Source: Pseudarthrobacter phenanthrenivorans Sphe3
GTDB lineage: Bacteria > Actinomycetota > Actinomycetes > Actinomycetales > Micrococcaceae
Assembly: GCF_000189535.1 (NCBI RefSeq)
Contig: NC_015145.1
Location: 2,728,001 to 2,792,000, forward strand
Length of the DNA: 64,000 nt
Direction of reading: 5' to 3'
Below, one piece after another: positions 35,460 to 44,779 of the stretch. The stretch's first letter is position 1; every line of letters begins with the position of its first letter. The position numbers and the translations under genes were made by a program. Under the pieces are notes generated by a model. It worked only from the letters and a program-made list of their open reading frames with translations. It did no database searches and was not told the origin of the DNA.

Positions 35460-37091
35460 CTACTTGGACATCACGCCAAGGCGCGTCTTGAAGGACGGGT
35501 CAAGTGTCTTTTCAACGCCCTGGACGTCCGTTCCGGCCACCATGACCTGGGCGCCCTGCAGCAGCGGCAGCGTTGAGAGATCCTTGGCGATGGCTTCCTG
35601 CGCCTGGCCCAGGAGTTCGCTCCGCTCAGCCTTGTCCGTGGTGACCAGCTGCTTCTTCACGATCTCCGTCACTGCGGGGTTCTCGTAGTGGTTGCCAAGG
35701 AAGTTGCCCGGGATGAAGAACGGCGTCAGGTAGTTGTCCGCGTCCGAGTAGTCCGGGAACCAGCCGAGCTGGTACACCGGGTAGGCGTCAGCCCGGCGCT
35801 CCTTGGTGTAGGTGGTCCATTCCGTGGACTTGAGGTCCACGGTGAAGAGCCCTGATTTCTCCAGCTGTTCCTTGACCAGGGCGTACTCATCAGCGGCGGA
35901 CGTGCCGTACCGGTCGGTGTACTGCAGCTTCAGGTCCACCACTGAGGTGATGCCGGCGTCGGCCAGGACCTTCTTGGCCTTGTCCAGGCTGGGTTTGCCA
36001 CTGCCGTCGCCATACAGGCTCTTCAGGGGCTCAGCAGCTCCTTCGAATTCCTTGGGAACGTAGGAATAGACCGGGGTGTAGGTGTTCTTGAAGACCTGGG
36101 ATGCAATGACGTCACGGTCCACCAGGTGGGCCACGGCCTGGCGAACAGCGAGGGCCTTCGCGGGATCGGCTTCGGGCGTCTTGGCCCCGAACGGCATGGT
36201 GTCGAAGTTGAACACCATGTAGCGCAGCTCCCCGCCCGGGCCCTTGTGGACCTTGACCTTGTCGTCGTTTTCAAGGTCTGCAACGTCGGTGGCGGTGAGG
36301 ATGCGGCCGGCCACGTCGATGTTGCCCTGCTGGACGTCGAGCTTCAGGTTGTTCGGGTCTGCATAGTGCTTGAGGGTGGCGCCGTCATTGGCGGCCGGGC
36401 CCAGCAGCCCCTGGTAGTCCGGGTTGGGTTTGAAGCTGACCAGTTCGTTCTTCTTGTAGCTTTCAATCGTGTACTGGCCGGCGAAGGGCTTTGCGGCAAC
36501 GATCGCATCGTCATCCATGATCTTGTCCGCCGGGAACACTTCCTCATCCACGATCGGCCCGGGGTTGGAGGCCAGGACGCCGGGGAACACCTGGTCGTTT
36601 CCGGCTGCCAGGGTGAACACCACGGTGTTGGGGTCCGTTGCCTCGATCTTTTCCATGTTGGAGAGCAGGGAGGCGGGCCCGTTGGGATCGTCGATCGACT
36701 TGACGCGGTTGAAGGAAAACACGACGTCGGAGGAGTCCAGGGTGTTGCCGTTGGCGAATTTAAGGCCGGGCTTCAGCTTGACCGTGTATTCGGTGGGGCT
36801 GGTGAAGGAAGCAGATTCCGCGATGTCAGGGGTGGCATCGGCAGTGCCAGGTTTGTAGTTGAGCAGGAACGGATAGATCTGGTTCATGACCATGAAGGAT
36901 CCGCCGTCGTAGGAACCGGCGGGGTCGAGGGTGACGACTTTGTCCGTGGTGCCGTAGGTGATGGCACCGCCTCCTGCCTCGCCGGTTGAGGTTCCGCCGC
37001 CGCCTGAGGGGCCCGTGCAGGCAGTCAGGGCAAGGGCGGAGATGCCTGCCAGCGCGATGGCGCCGTGCAGTGCTTTAGTACTCTTCGTCAT
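35460..37091 (-). CDS. Peptide ABC transporter substrate-binding lipoprotein (SBP_bac_5)
   Basis: The 543-residue lipoprotein has a signal peptide and lipobox LTAC with Cys25, then a Gly/Ser linker. The family 5 solute-binding fold follows: GTTDKVVTLDPAGSYDGGSF, the long lobe, and VYQLGWFPDYSDADNYLTPFF near the end. The family imports oligopeptides, dipeptides, nickel or opines; the substrate here cannot be told. It leads the transporter operon. A palindromic operator candidate lies 123-146 bases upstream of the ATG. Confidence 0.93.
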   Translation of the reverse strand: MTKSTKALHGAIALAGISALALTACTGPSGGGGTSTGEAGGGAITYGTTDKVVTLDPAGSYDGGSFMVMNQIYPFLLNYKPGTADATPDIAESASFTSPTEYTVKLKPGLKFANGNTLDSSDVVFSFNRVKSIDDPNGPASLLSNMEKIEATDPNTVVFTLAAGNDQVFPGVLASNPGPIVDEEVFPADKIMDDDAIVAAKPFAGQYTIESYKKNELVSFKPNPDYQGLLGPAANDGATLKHYADPNNLKLDVQQGNIDVAGRILTATDVADLENDDKVKVHKGPGGELRYMVFNFDTMPFGAKTPEADPAKALAVRQAVAHLVDRDVIASQVFKNTYTPVYSYVPKEFEGAAEPLKSLYGDGSGKPSLDKAKKVLADAGITSVVDLKLQYTDRYGTSAADEYALVKEQLEKSGLFTVDLKSTEWTTYTKERRADAYPVYQLGWFPDYSDADNYLTPFFIPGNFLGNHYENPAVTEIVKKQLVTTDKAERSELLGQAQEAIAKDLSTLPLLQGAQVMVAGTDVQGVEKTLDPSFKTRLGVMSK

Positions 37092-37213
37092 CTGTGAACT
37101 TTCTGTTCGATGAGGGCGCGCCCGCCGACCGCTGATGGGTGCATTTGCTCAGGCAGGAAGCGCGCGGTGCTGATGCCTAGATTCAATCAGAGAGTCCACA
37201 CTCGGCGCGGGCC

Positions 37214-37237
37214 ATTTTGTGAGTTGAGACACAAAAT
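37214..37237. promoter_or_regulatory. CRP/GlxR-like palindrome upstream of the peptide transporter
   Basis: ATTTTGTG (37214-37221), eight bases, CACAAAAT (37230-37237): perfect eight-bp arms. The core TGTGAGTTGAGACACA matches the CRP/GlxR consensus TGTGANNTANNTCACA with two mismatches. It sits in the 239-bp gap before the operon and is a good operator candidate. Confidence 0.55.
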
Positions 37238-37280
37238 TTACCTGATCGGTCCATTGCCCTGATTTATCCGGAGCACAACG

Positions 37281-37317
37281 AAGAACACCGTCCCGGCGGA
37301 ACCGGGACGGTGTTCTT
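37281..37317. terminator. 16-bp hairpin after mnmA
   Basis: AAGAACACCGTCCCGG and CCGGGACGGTGTTCTT form a perfect 16-bp stem with loop CGGAA, 14 bases past the mnmA stop. The stem itself ends in TTCTT on either strand, but no further T-run follows. It is the probable terminator. Confidence 0.7.
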
Positions 37318-37330
37318 GGTACTGCTGGCT

Positions 37331-38470
37331 TTAGAGTTCGGCGCGCTGGAGGGAGCGGGCGGCATCGATGGTTGCCTGGCCCAGTACGCGGCTTCCCTGG
37401 TAGAGGACCACCGTTTGGCCGGGGGCCACTCCCCGAAGCGGAGTGGTGAGCCTGACAACAAGCTGGCTGCCGGCGGGGTCCTCGCCCGCTCCGGCAGGCT
37501 CCATGCGGGCCGTAGCGGGAACCGGATCGCCGTGCGCCCGCACCTGCGCGTGGCAGTCGAATTCCGCGCCCGTACCCACTTCGGCGATGGGCAGGCCCGC
37601 CCAGGACACCTTGATGCCGCGGATTTCGTCAATGGCCAGCAGCGCTTCCGGGCCCACCACCACCTTGTTTTCCTTGGGGCGGATCTCCAGCACAAACCGG
37701 GGCTTGCCGTCCGCAGCCGGCGTGCCCAGTTTCAGGCCGCGGCGCTGGCCCACTGTGAAGGCGTTGGCGCCCGGGTGCTCGCCCACCTTGGTGCCCGTTT
37801 CGTCCACGATGTCGCCGGTGGTCATCTCGATCTTCTCAGCCAGCCAGCCGGCGGTGTCGCCGTCGGGGATGAAGCAGATGTCGTGGCTGTCCGGCTTGTT
37901 CGCAACCGAGAGCCCCCTGCGTTCAGCTTCCGCACGCACTTCAGCCTTGGACGGCGTGTCGGCCAGCGGGAACATGGAATGCTTGAGCTGCTCGTGGGTC
38001 AGGACGCCCAGGACGTAGCTCTGGTCCTTCGCCCAGTCTGCGGCGCGGTGGAGTTCACGGTTGCCGTCGGCGTCTTCGATGACCTTGGCGTAGTGCCCGG
38101 TGCAGACGGCGTCGAAGCCCAGGGCGATTGCCTTTTCCAGCAGCGCCGCGAACTTGATCCGCTCATTGCAGCGCATGCAGGGATTCGGCGTCCGCCCGGC
38201 GGCATATTCGTCGATGAAGTCCTGGACGACGTCTTCCTTGAAGCGCTCGGAGAAGTCCCAGACGTAGTAGGGAATGCCCAGGACGTCACACGCCCGCCAG
38301 GCATCCCGGGAGTCCTCGATGGTGCAGCAGCCCCGGCTTCCTGTGCGCAGGGTTCCGGGCATGCGGGACAACGCGAGGTGGACACCGACGACGTCGTGTC
38401 CGGCCTCAACGGCGCGGGCGGCGGCGACAGCGGAATCCACTCCGCCGCTCATGGCTGCTAGAACTCGCAT
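37331..38470 (-). CDS. mnmA: tRNA 2-thiouridylase MnmA
   Basis: The 379-residue enzyme adds sulfur at U34 of tRNAs for Lys, Glu and Gln. The PP-loop [13 protein letters not shown] (near 6-18), the catalytic cysteine motif [14 protein letters not shown] and a second cysteine in DICFIPDGD are present. A C-terminal beta domain ([14 protein letters not shown]) completes it. The cysteine desulfurase that supplies its persulfide sulfur is encoded next upstream, 113 bp away, a functional pairing. The ATG is preceded by GAAAG. Confidence 0.96.
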   Translation of the reverse strand: MRVLAAMSGGVDSAVAAARAVEAGHDVVGVHLALSRMPGTLRTGSRGCCTIEDSRDAWRACDVLGIPYYVWDFSERFKEDVVQDFIDEYAAGRTPNPCMRCNERIKFAALLEKAIALGFDAVCTGHYAKVIEDADGNRELHRAADWAKDQSYVLGVLTHEQLKHSMFPLADTPSKAEVRAEAERRGLSVANKPDSHDICFIPDGDTAGWLAEKIEMTTGDIVDETGTKVGEHPGANAFTVGQRRGLKLGTPAADGKPRFVLEIRPKENKVVVGPEALLAIDEIRGIKVSWAGLPIAEVGTGAEFDCHAQVRAHGDPVPATARMEPAGAGEDPAGSQLVVRLTTPLRGVAPGQTVVLYQGSRVLGQATIDAARSLQRAEL

Positions 38471-38583
38471 AGTGGCTTTCTGTTGGGGTGTTTCCGGCTC
38501 GAGGCGGTAGGGGCGGACCGGCCAGGCTGGCTTCAGGGAAACGATCTTCGCCTATCTATTCTACGGCCTTCCCGGAAACAGGA

Positions 38584-39834
38584 TCAGCGGCCCGCAAAAC
38601 CCTGGCGGGACCCGGCCGAACCCTGGCGGGACAAGGTGCCCGCCGTCTGGATGGAGGACTCATGGCCGGCCATTCCTGCCTGCCGTGCCCGGGCGTAGGC
38701 ATCGGGCAGCGCGGCCAGCAAGGCGTCGACGTCGTTGTCCGTGGAGGAGTGCCCCAGGGTGAAACGCTGGGCCCCGCGCGCCGTTTCCTCGTCCAGCCCC
38801 ATGGCCAGCAGGACGTGCGAGGGCCTGGGAACGCCGGCTGTGCAGGCTGAGCCGGTGGACGATTCCACCCCGGCCAGGTCCAGGAGGAACAGCAGGGAGT
38901 CCCCTTCGCAGCCGGGAAAGGTGAAGTGTGCGTTGCCGGGCAGCCGGCCGCTGCCGGGAGCGCCCCGCAGGACGGCCTCCGGCACACGCTCGCGGACGCC
39001 GTCGATCAGCCGGTCGCGGAGGGCGGCAAGGCGCGCCGATTCCTGGCCGAGGTTCGCTGCGGCGCTTTGGGCAGCGGCGGCGAACGCTGCGATCGAGGCT
39101 GTGTCCAGGGTCCCGGAGCGGACGTCGCGTTCCTGCCCCCCGCCGTGCTGGACGGGGGTAAGCTTCACTGCCCTTCCCAGCAGCAGGGCGCCCACCCCCA
39201 CGGGCCCGCCGATTTTGTGGCCGGAAACGGCCATGGCATCCAGGCCGGAGGCCTTGAAGTCCACGGGCACGGCGCCGAAGGCCTGGACGGCGTCGGAGTG
39301 GACCGGCACACCAGCCGAGTGGGCCAGTTCCACTATCCGGGTGATGGGCTGGATTGTCCCCACCTCATTGTTCGCCCACATCACCGTCACCAGGGCGATG
39401 GTTTCCGGGCTCCGGGAAAGCTCGGCTTCCAGGAACGCCAGGTCCACCACGCCGTCGCCATCCACCGGAAGCCAGGTCACCTCAGCGCCCTCATGCCGCT
39501 CCAGCCATTCCACGGTGTCCAGCACCGCATGGTGTTCGACGGCGGAGCAGAGGATGCGGGTCCGCGCCGGGTCCTGGCCCGAGCGGGACCAGTACAGGCC
39601 CTTGACCGCAAGGTTGTCCGCTTCGGTGCCGCCCGAAGTGAAAATGACCTCGGACGGGTGCGCCCCTGCGGCCGCGGCAATGGCTTCGCGCGCATCTTCC
39701 ACGGCGCGGCGTGCCCTGCGGCCTGATCCATGGAGGGAGGAGGGGTTTCCCGTCCGGGACAGCTCGCGGGTCAGGGCAGCCAGCGCCTCGGGGGCAAGGG
39801 GCGTGGTGGCAGCATGGTCGAGGTAAACGGGCAC
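38584..39834 (-). CDS. Cysteine desulfurase (NifS/IscS family)
   Basis: The 416-residue PLP enzyme removes sulfur from cysteine as a persulfide. It has [12 protein letters not shown] at the N-terminus, the PLP lysine in [17 protein letters not shown], and the persulfide-forming cysteine in [12 protein letters not shown]. No Suf or Isc scaffold genes are adjacent; beside mnmA it most likely serves tRNA thiolation. The C-terminal tail contains a small duplicated stretch ([13 protein letters not shown]). The GTG start lacks a ribosome binding site and has TAGAAT six bases upstream, so it is likely leaderless. Confidence 0.92.
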   Translation of the reverse strand: MPVYLDHAATTPLAPEALAALTRELSRTGNPSSLHGSGRRARRAVEDAREAIAAAAGAHPSEVIFTSGGTEADNLAVKGLYWSRSGQDPARTRILCSAVEHHAVLDTVEWLERHEGAEVTWLPVDGDGVVDLAFLEAELSRSPETIALVTVMWANNEVGTIQPITRIVELAHSAGVPVHSDAVQAFGAVPVDFKASGLDAMAVSGHKIGGPVGVGALLLGRAVKLTPVQHGGGQERDVRSGTLDTASIAAFAAAAQSAAANLGQESARLAALRDRLIDGVRERVPEAVLRGAPGSGRLPGNAHFTFPGCEGDSLLFLLDLAGVESSTGSACTAGVPRPSHVLLAMGLDEETARGAQRFTLGHSSTDNDVDALLAALPDAYARARQAGMAGHESSIQTAGTLSRQGSAGSRQGFAGR

Positions 39835-39840
39835 CCTGCA

Positions 39841-39846
39841 ATTCTA
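39841..39846 (-). promoter_or_regulatory. -10 box TAGAAT for the cysteine desulfurase, probably leaderless
   Basis: TAGAAT on the minus strand is five of six bases of TATAAT and lies six bases before the GTG start. No -35 hexamer is clear. Confidence 0.5.
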
Positions 39847-39875
39847 CCGGCGACGCCCGGAACTCGCGTGGGGTA

Positions 39876-40568
39876 TCAGGCTGAGGGCGGCAGGACCGGC
39901 AGGTAGCGGGCTACGTCGTCCCGGGCAGCGGCCAGGGAAGCGGCGTCCGGGCAGGAGGCAGAAACGTAGACAGACGATTCAGCGGTGGCGAAAACCCGGG
40001 CGTGGATGGTGGTTGCCCTTCCGCCCGGACCCTGCACCTGGTCCAGGACCAGTACTTCGACCGCGCGTGCAGGAGCGGACTCATCCCCGCCCCACCGCAG
40101 GGTCCCGGCCTTCAGGTATCCGGGCTGGATGGTGGGATCGAGGTACTGGAAGAGGGCAACGGTCGACTCACGGTCGTCGCCCTGTGCCAGCGCGCCCTGG
40201 TTGGCGTGCACCCTGGCTGCGACCACGCAGCCGTCAGTTTTCACGTACTGGCTTTCTCCTGCCACATTGTGGCTGACCGCCTTCCAGCCCGGCGCATCCT
40301 TCAACCCGTCAGAGATCCCCACGGGAACGCCGGGCGCCAGGATGCCGCCGGCGGAGAACGGAAGATCCTGGCCGGCCACTGCTTCGGCGTCGTATCCCGG
40401 AGTGATGGTGGGAGTAGCCAAGGCAGGGGTGCCGGGTACCGGCCCGGAGGCCGCGGGGTCGCGGACGTCCACGGTGCAACCAGCCAGCAGCACAGCTCCC
40501 GCTGCAGCAGCCAGGGCCGGCACCAGCCGCAGCCGTGCCCCCGCGGCCAGTCCCGCCGTCGTCGGCAT
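39876..40568 (-). CDS. Uncharacterised lipoprotein
   Basis: The 230-residue protein has a signal sequence and lipobox LLAGC (Cys about 30), so it should be anchored on the outer face of the membrane. The mature part includes GYDAEAVAGQDLPFSAGG, TDGCVVAARVHANQGALAQG and VYVSASCPDAASLAAARDDV. Two Cys could form a disulfide. I do not recognise a family. The ATG at 40568 is chosen over the GTG two codons earlier because AGGAG sits five bases before it. Confidence 0.78.
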   Translation of the reverse strand: MPTTAGLAAGARLRLVPALAAAAGAVLLAGCTVDVRDPAASGPVPGTPALATPTITPGYDAEAVAGQDLPFSAGGILAPGVPVGISDGLKDAPGWKAVSHNVAGESQYVKTDGCVVAARVHANQGALAQGDDRESTVALFQYLDPTIQPGYLKAGTLRWGGDESAPARAVEVLVLDQVQGPGGRATTIHARVFATAESSVYVSASCPDAASLAAARDDVARYLPVLPPSA

Positions 40569-40769
40569 TTCCACTCCTACCCCCAGACTCCCTGCCGCAG
40601 CCCCACGGCCGCATGCACGAGTCTAGATGGACCTTGCAGGAGCTATGCACCGGGGCATGGCCTGGCGGGGAACCCGGAGGGGCGGGAGCGTCGTTGTTCA
40701 GGGCAGGCCGTTAAACTGTGCAGGCCGGCTACCTGTGAAGACTGGCCGAACCAAGAGAAGGATGGGTGC

Positions 40770-41720
40770 TTGACCGAGAGCAGCAGCTCCTATTACCAGG
40801 TGCTCCGCGTGGCAGTCACAGCCACGGAAAAGGAGATCAAGGTAGCCTACCGGCGGGCTGCCCGCACGGCGCACCCCGATCACGGCGGCGATGCCGCACA
40901 ATTCCGCCGCGTCACCCGGGCCTACGAGACGCTCATCGACCCTGTCCGGCGAAAGGCTTACGACCGTTCCTACGCGGCGGGAACTTTCCGCGGTGAGGAC
41001 GCCGGCACCGAACCGCATTTCGATGCTCCGCCGGCCGGCAGCCGCGCCTCCGCCACCGTGCACAGGACGGGCAACGCCCGCAACACTGCCGGCGATCCTC
41101 CCGTCTATGTCCCGCCCTACGGATCAACGGCGTCCGGGGAGGTTCCACTCATCCCCCTGGCGCTGGCCAGCCAGCAGGTCCACGGCATGCCCCGCAAGCG
41201 CGGAATCTTCGGGGCGGAGGCACGCATCCAGCGCGAAATGCGTACGGTGCAGCTCCTGACCCGGCAGGTGCTTCCCGCCATTCCGGCGGCCAGGCTGATC
41301 AACGGGCTGCAGTCACCGGCGGACAACACCCACATCGACCACGCCGTCCTGTCCGGCTACCGGCTGGCGCTGATTGGTTCCATGCTCCTGCCGAAAGGAG
41401 CCTACGCCTGGGACGGCAGGACGCTGAACCACGGCGGCCGCGCCATCGCCCCGCCGCAACTCGCCCATGTCGTGCGGGCAATGCAGGACATCTTTCCGGA
41501 ACTGAACGTCACGGGCTGGACCGTGGTGCTCAGCCCTGGCGGCAACCTGCACGAGCCGGTGATCGACAACCACCGCCGGTCCGCAGGAGCACTGGAGCCT
41601 GTACAGATCGTCAACGCAGCGGGGTTGGTACGCGGCCTTAAGGAATTCCTGGCGTCCGGCCCCGCTCCCAACACCGTGAACGTGCCGGTGCTGGCCCGGC
41701 TGCTGCGCGGTATGCACTGA
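40770..41720 (+). CDS. J-domain (DnaJ-like) protein
   Basis: The 316-residue protein begins with a J domain (about 7-66): SYYQVLRVAVTATEKEIKVAYRR with the HPD motif in TAHPDHGGD. This is the DnaK-stimulating module. No Gly/Phe-rich or zinc region follows, so it is a specialised J protein, not DnaJ itself. The remaining 240 residues have a basic stretch (RKRGIFGAEARIQREMRTVQ), then a nuclease-like or NERD-like core (GYRLALIGSMLLPKGAYAWD). The TTG start has AAGGA seven bases upstream. Confidence 0.85.
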   Translation: MTESSSSYYQVLRVAVTATEKEIKVAYRRAARTAHPDHGGDAAQFRRVTRAYETLIDPVRRKAYDRSYAAGTFRGEDAGTEPHFDAPPAGSRASATVHRTGNARNTAGDPPVYVPPYGSTASGEVPLIPLALASQQVHGMPRKRGIFGAEARIQREMRTVQLLTRQVLPAIPAARLINGLQSPADNTHIDHAVLSGYRLALIGSMLLPKGAYAWDGRTLNHGGRAIAPPQLAHVVRAMQDIFPELNVTGWTVVLSPGGNLHEPVIDNHRRSAGALEPVQIVNAAGLVRGLKEFLASGPAPNTVNVPVLARLLRGMH

Positions 41721-41746
41721 ACGCGTTATGAATTGAGAACGGTGGC

Positions 41747-41752
41747 TAGGAT
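41747..41752 (+). promoter_or_regulatory. -10 box TAGGAT for trmL, probably leaderless
   Basis: TAGGAT, six bases (GGGAGG), then the GTG start. GGGAGG touches the start and cannot act as a normal ribosome binding site. Confidence 0.45.
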
Positions 41753-41758
41753 GGGAGG

Positions 41759-42226
41759 GTGTTCCGCATCCTCTTCCACGCCCCCGAAATCCCCGGCAAT
41801 ACCGGAAATGCCATCCGGCTGGCTGCCATCACCGGCGCAGAACTGCACCTCGTGGAACCACTGGGCTTCGACTTTTCGGACGCGAAGCTCCGCCGCGCCG
41901 GCCTTGATTACCATGACCTCGCCGTGGTCACGGTGCATCCGGGCATCGAGGAAGCCTGGCAGCACCTCCAGCCTGAGCGGGTCTATGCCTTCACTTCCGA
42001 TGGAACAGCCAGCTACACGGACATCTCCTACCAGCCCGGCGACGTGCTGATGTTCGGCCGGGAATCGGTGGGCCTGCCCGCCGAGCTGAAAACGGACCCC
42101 CACGTGACCGCTACCGTACGCCTGCCCATGCTGCCCGCCCTGCGTTCCCTTAACCTGGCCAACGCCGCGTCCATCGCGGTGTATGAGGCCTGGCGCCAGC
42201 AGGGTTTCGCCGGCGCCAAGATCTAG
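41759..42226 (+). CDS. trmL: tRNA (cytidine/uridine-34-2'-O)-methyltransferase TrmL
   Basis: The 155-residue SPOUT methyltransferase starts MFRILFHAPEIPGNTGNAIR. The trefoil-knot motifs VLMFGRESVGLPAEL and RSLNLANAASIAVYEAWRQ bind S-adenosylmethionine. It 2'-O-methylates the wobble base of tRNA-Leu isoacceptors. The length matches TrmL, not the longer TrmH. The GTG start has no properly spaced ribosome binding site. Confidence 0.93.
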   Translation: MFRILFHAPEIPGNTGNAIRLAAITGAELHLVEPLGFDFSDAKLRRAGLDYHDLAVVTVHPGIEEAWQHLQPERVYAFTSDGTASYTDISYQPGDVLMFGRESVGLPAELKTDPHVTATVRLPMLPALRSLNLANAASIAVYEAWRQQGFAGAKI

Positions 42227-42407
42227 CCGGCAGTCGTCCCGCAACTTTTTCCGGCGCCCGGCCCATCCGCCCCGGCACCCGCACCGAATTACAGCCGACA
42301 ACATCCCCACGTGTTCGAGGAGCTGCAGGTGACCTTGCTGGAGTCAGGTTCCAGGACCGCCCGCAGCAGCCGGGACGGCACTGCCCCGGATTCACAGCCC
42401 GGCGTCT

Positions 42408-42413
42408 TATGCT
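42408..42413 (+). promoter_or_regulatory. -10 box TATGCT for sigK
   Basis: TATGCT, five bases, then an in-frame GTG (42419) and the ATG at 42422. The message should start on or next to the start codon. No -35 match to an ECF consensus was found. Confidence 0.45.
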
Positions 42414-42421
42414 TGGTAGTG

Positions 42422-43030
42422 ATGGATACCCCCAACGCGCCACGTTCCGAGGCCCCGGCTGCGGTGACAGACGCGCCCTCAGACCTCAGCCACCGACTCG
42501 CAGTCCTGCTGGAAGGGATAGGCCGGGGGGACCAGGCCGCCTTTGCGGAGTTCTACCAGCTGACGTCCCGCAGGGTGTTCGGCATGGCGCGGCGCGTGCT
42601 GATCGACGCCGAACTCAGCGAGGACACCACCCAGGAGGTCTTCCTGCAGGTGTGGCAGAATGCGGCGAAGTTCGATCCCAAGGCGGGAAGTCCGCTCTCC
42701 TGGCTGATGACCATTGCGCACCGCCGCGCCGTGGACCGGGTCCGGTCCTCGCAATCGTCCACCGACCGGGAAGCCAAGTACGGCGCCAGCACCCAGGACA
42801 TTGACCACGACACCGTGGCCGATGAGGTGGGCAGCCGGCTTGAAGCCGAGGCCGTAGTGCGCTGCCTGGAAACCCTGACGGAGACACAGCAGGAATCGGT
42901 GCGGCTGGCCTACTACGGCGGCCTGACGTACCGGGAGGTCGCAGAACGCCTGAACGCCGCTGTGCCCACCATCAAGTCACGTATCCGCGACGGCTTGATC
43001 CGACTGAAGACTTGTTTGGGGGTGAGTTGA
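42422..43030 (+). CDS. sigK: ECF sigma factor SigK
   Basis: The 202-residue sigma factor has region 2 (AFAEFYQLTSRRVFGMARRV, then TTQEVFLQVWQNA) and region 4 (LTYREVAERLNAAVPTIKSR, then DGLIRLK). It directs RNA polymerase when released from RskA, which is encoded next. The ATG start is leaderless or nearly so; a GTG one codon earlier is an equal candidate. The regulon is unknown here; in mycobacteria SigK controls secreted antigens. Confidence 0.9.
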   Translation: MDTPNAPRSEAPAAVTDAPSDLSHRLAVLLEGIGRGDQAAFAEFYQLTSRRVFGMARRVLIDAELSEDTTQEVFLQVWQNAAKFDPKAGSPLSWLMTIAHRRAVDRVRSSQSSTDREAKYGASTQDIDHDTVADEVGSRLEAEAVVRCLETLTETQQESVRLAYYGGLTYREVAERLNAAVPTIKSRIRDGLIRLKTCLGVS

Positions 43031-43031
43031 G

Positions 43032-43910
43032 ATGACTGAGATGAACAACAGCCGCAACGGCCGCTCCGGCTCATTCGGCGACACAGTTGCCATGGACCTG
43101 GCTTCCGGCCGGGCCGTGGACCTGGCCGAGCTTTATGCCCTCGATGCGGTCACGGAAGGGGAACGCCGTGCCATCGAGGAGTACATCTCGGCCGCCCCGG
43201 CTGCTGAGCGGACGGCCTTTTTCGAACGGGTGCGCCAAGCCAGGGAAACTCTGGCGCGGACCTTCCGTGCCGAGGAGGAGCCGCCGGCTGACCTTTTCGA
43301 ACGCATCGTGGCGCAGCTGCCGGACCAGGGGCGCCGTCCCGACGCCGGGACTCCCCCTCCAGCCGCACTCCCCGCAGGTGACGTGAAACAGGGCCAGGCA
43401 GACCAGGTGCCAAGCGTCGGGGATGAGCTTGCCCGGGCCCGGCAGCGCCGGGAAGAACGGCGCGCGCCCGGCAGCACCCGCCGGTGGCTTGCCGGGGTTG
43501 CTGCTGCGGCGGCCATCGCCCTGGGCGGTGTGGGTGTGGGGTCCTACCTGGCCGACCAGAACGATCCGGTGAACCAGGTGGTACGCGCGGGCGACCTGAG
43601 GCAGGCGTCGGTGGACGTGGCAGGCGGCGGTACCGCCACCCTCCTGATTTCGCCTTCGGAGGATGCGGCCGTGGTCAAGATGAGCGGCGTTCCGGCACCT
43701 CCTGCCGGGAAGGTCTATCAGATGTGGCTGATTCCCAAGGACGGCTCCGCGCCCGTGTCCCAGGGGCTGATGGATGAAGAAGCCCTGTCCAAACCTGCAG
43801 TGGTGGAAGGGATTTCGTCAGCCGCGGCCCTGGGAATCACGGTCGAGCCTGCGGGTGGATCAGAATCCCCCACCCTGCCCACCGTGGCCGCCGCTCCCCT
43901 GGGCGCGTAG
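43032..43910 (+). CDS. rskA: RskA-family anti-sigma factor
   Basis: The 292-residue protein has a cytoplasmic helical part (VDLAELYALDAVTEGERRAI), one transmembrane helix at about 153-175 (WLAGVAAAAAIALGGVGVGS) and a periplasmic RskA domain (GKVYQMWLIPKDGSAPVSQG, then GITVEPAGGSESPTLP). The N-terminus lacks the HxxxCxxC zinc motif, as expected for RskA. It holds SigK inactive until regulated proteolysis. It starts one base after the sigK stop, with GGGGGTGAG upstream. Confidence 0.92.
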   Translation: MTEMNNSRNGRSGSFGDTVAMDLASGRAVDLAELYALDAVTEGERRAIEEYISAAPAAERTAFFERVRQARETLARTFRAEEEPPADLFERIVAQLPDQGRRPDAGTPPPAALPAGDVKQGQADQVPSVGDELARARQRREERRAPGSTRRWLAGVAAAAAIALGGVGVGSYLADQNDPVNQVVRAGDLRQASVDVAGGGTATLLISPSEDAAVVKMSGVPAPPAGKVYQMWLIPKDGSAPVSQGLMDEEALSKPAVVEGISSAAALGITVEPAGGSESPTLPTVAAAPLGA

Positions 43911-43934
43911 AAGCAACGGTTCCCGCCGAACAAC

Positions 43935-43978
43935 AAAGCGCCCCTGCCTGCCCGTATTGGGCTGGCCAGGGGCGCTTT
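43935..43978. terminator. Bidirectional terminator between rskA and the PIG-L gene
   Basis: AAAGCGCCCCTG pairs perfectly with CAGGGGCGCTTT, enclosing a second small stem (GCCC/GGGC). It sits exactly between two convergent units. Confidence 0.85.
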
Positions 43979-43995
43979 GGCGTTGAAGGCCGAGC

Positions 43996-44775
43996 CTAGA
44001 AACCTGCGATGGTTCCCGGCCCGTTGATGGCCACCACGTGGAAGGCTTCGGCGCTGCTGCCCGCGGGAAGACCGGCGCGGGCCGCGTTCGCGCGCATCCC
44101 CCGCCGCACCGTTGCCTCCATCGCTTCCACGTCCGGGTGCTGGCTGACATGCACGTGGATTGCCTGCAGCTTGGACTCCACATACTCCGTGACGTCCACG
44201 AAATGGTTCTCGCGTTCCTCGGGCCCTGCATAGAGCCACAGCCAGGGAAGCTTGTAGGCCACCAGCCCGGCTTCGGCCAGTTCCGGATAGGCGAACGGAT
44301 TCTCCAGCGCCGGGTACACGGCTCGGGTCACGGCCTCCCCCACTGCCAGATGGTCCGGGTGGCTCTTCTGGATCCTTTTCCAGTTGCGTTCCGGATGCAT
44401 GGAAAGCACGACGTCGGGACGGATGTCCCGGATCAGCCGCACCACGTCCTTCATCACCTCGTGCGACGGTTCGAGGTAGCCGTCGCGCTGGTGCAGGTAG
44501 CGGATGTCAGTGACACCCACGAGTTCAGCGGCACGGCGCTGCTCCGCGTCCCGCAGGGCGATGATATTGGCCCGGTGGGCCGGGTCGAAGCCACCGGCAT
44601 CGCCGTCGGTCATGATGCAATAGCTGACCTGGACCCCTGCCGCCGTCCAGGCCGCGATGGTGCCGGCGGCGCCAAAGTCGATGTCGTCAGGATGTGCCGC
44701 GAAACAGAGCACCCGCCCAACCCGGTGGATGTCCGGGTTGAACGGGCTCTGTGCCTGCTCAGGAGAGGCGGTCAA
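43996..44775 (-). CDS. PIG-L family N-acetylglucosaminyl deacetylase-like protein
   Basis: The 259-residue protein has the zinc motif AAHPDDIDFGAAGT at the start of the domain (near 26) and a later HPDH (KSHPDHLAVGEAV). This is the LmbE/PIG-L fold of MshB and Mca, which remove acyl groups from amino sugars, including mycothiol precursors. Without comparison I cannot say whether this one acts in mycothiol metabolism. I use the TTG at 44775, five bases after the etfA stop, with AAAGG eight bases upstream; a longer frame would overlap etfA. Confidence 0.82.
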   Translation of the reverse strand: MTASPEQAQSPFNPDIHRVGRVLCFAAHPDDIDFGAAGTIAAWTAAGVQVSYCIMTDGDAGGFDPAHRANIIALRDAEQRRAAELVGVTDIRYLHQRDGYLEPSHEVMKDVVRLIRDIRPDVVLSMHPERNWKRIQKSHPDHLAVGEAVTRAVYPALENPFAYPELAEAGLVAYKLPWLWLYAGPEERENHFVDVTEYVESKLQAIHVHVSQHPDVEAMEATVRRGMRANAARAGLPAGSSAEAFHVVAINGPGTIAGF

Positions 44776-44779
44776 AGAA

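Noticed and set aside
37092..37330. Riboswitch sought before the peptide transporter
   Set aside because: Only a palindromic operator and the mnmA hairpin were found; no known riboswitch core could be recognised by eye.
40002..40769. Upstream extension of the J-domain frame
   Set aside because: It is antisense to the lipoprotein gene, has no protein character, and AAGGA plus TTG at 40770 gives a proper J-domain N-terminus.
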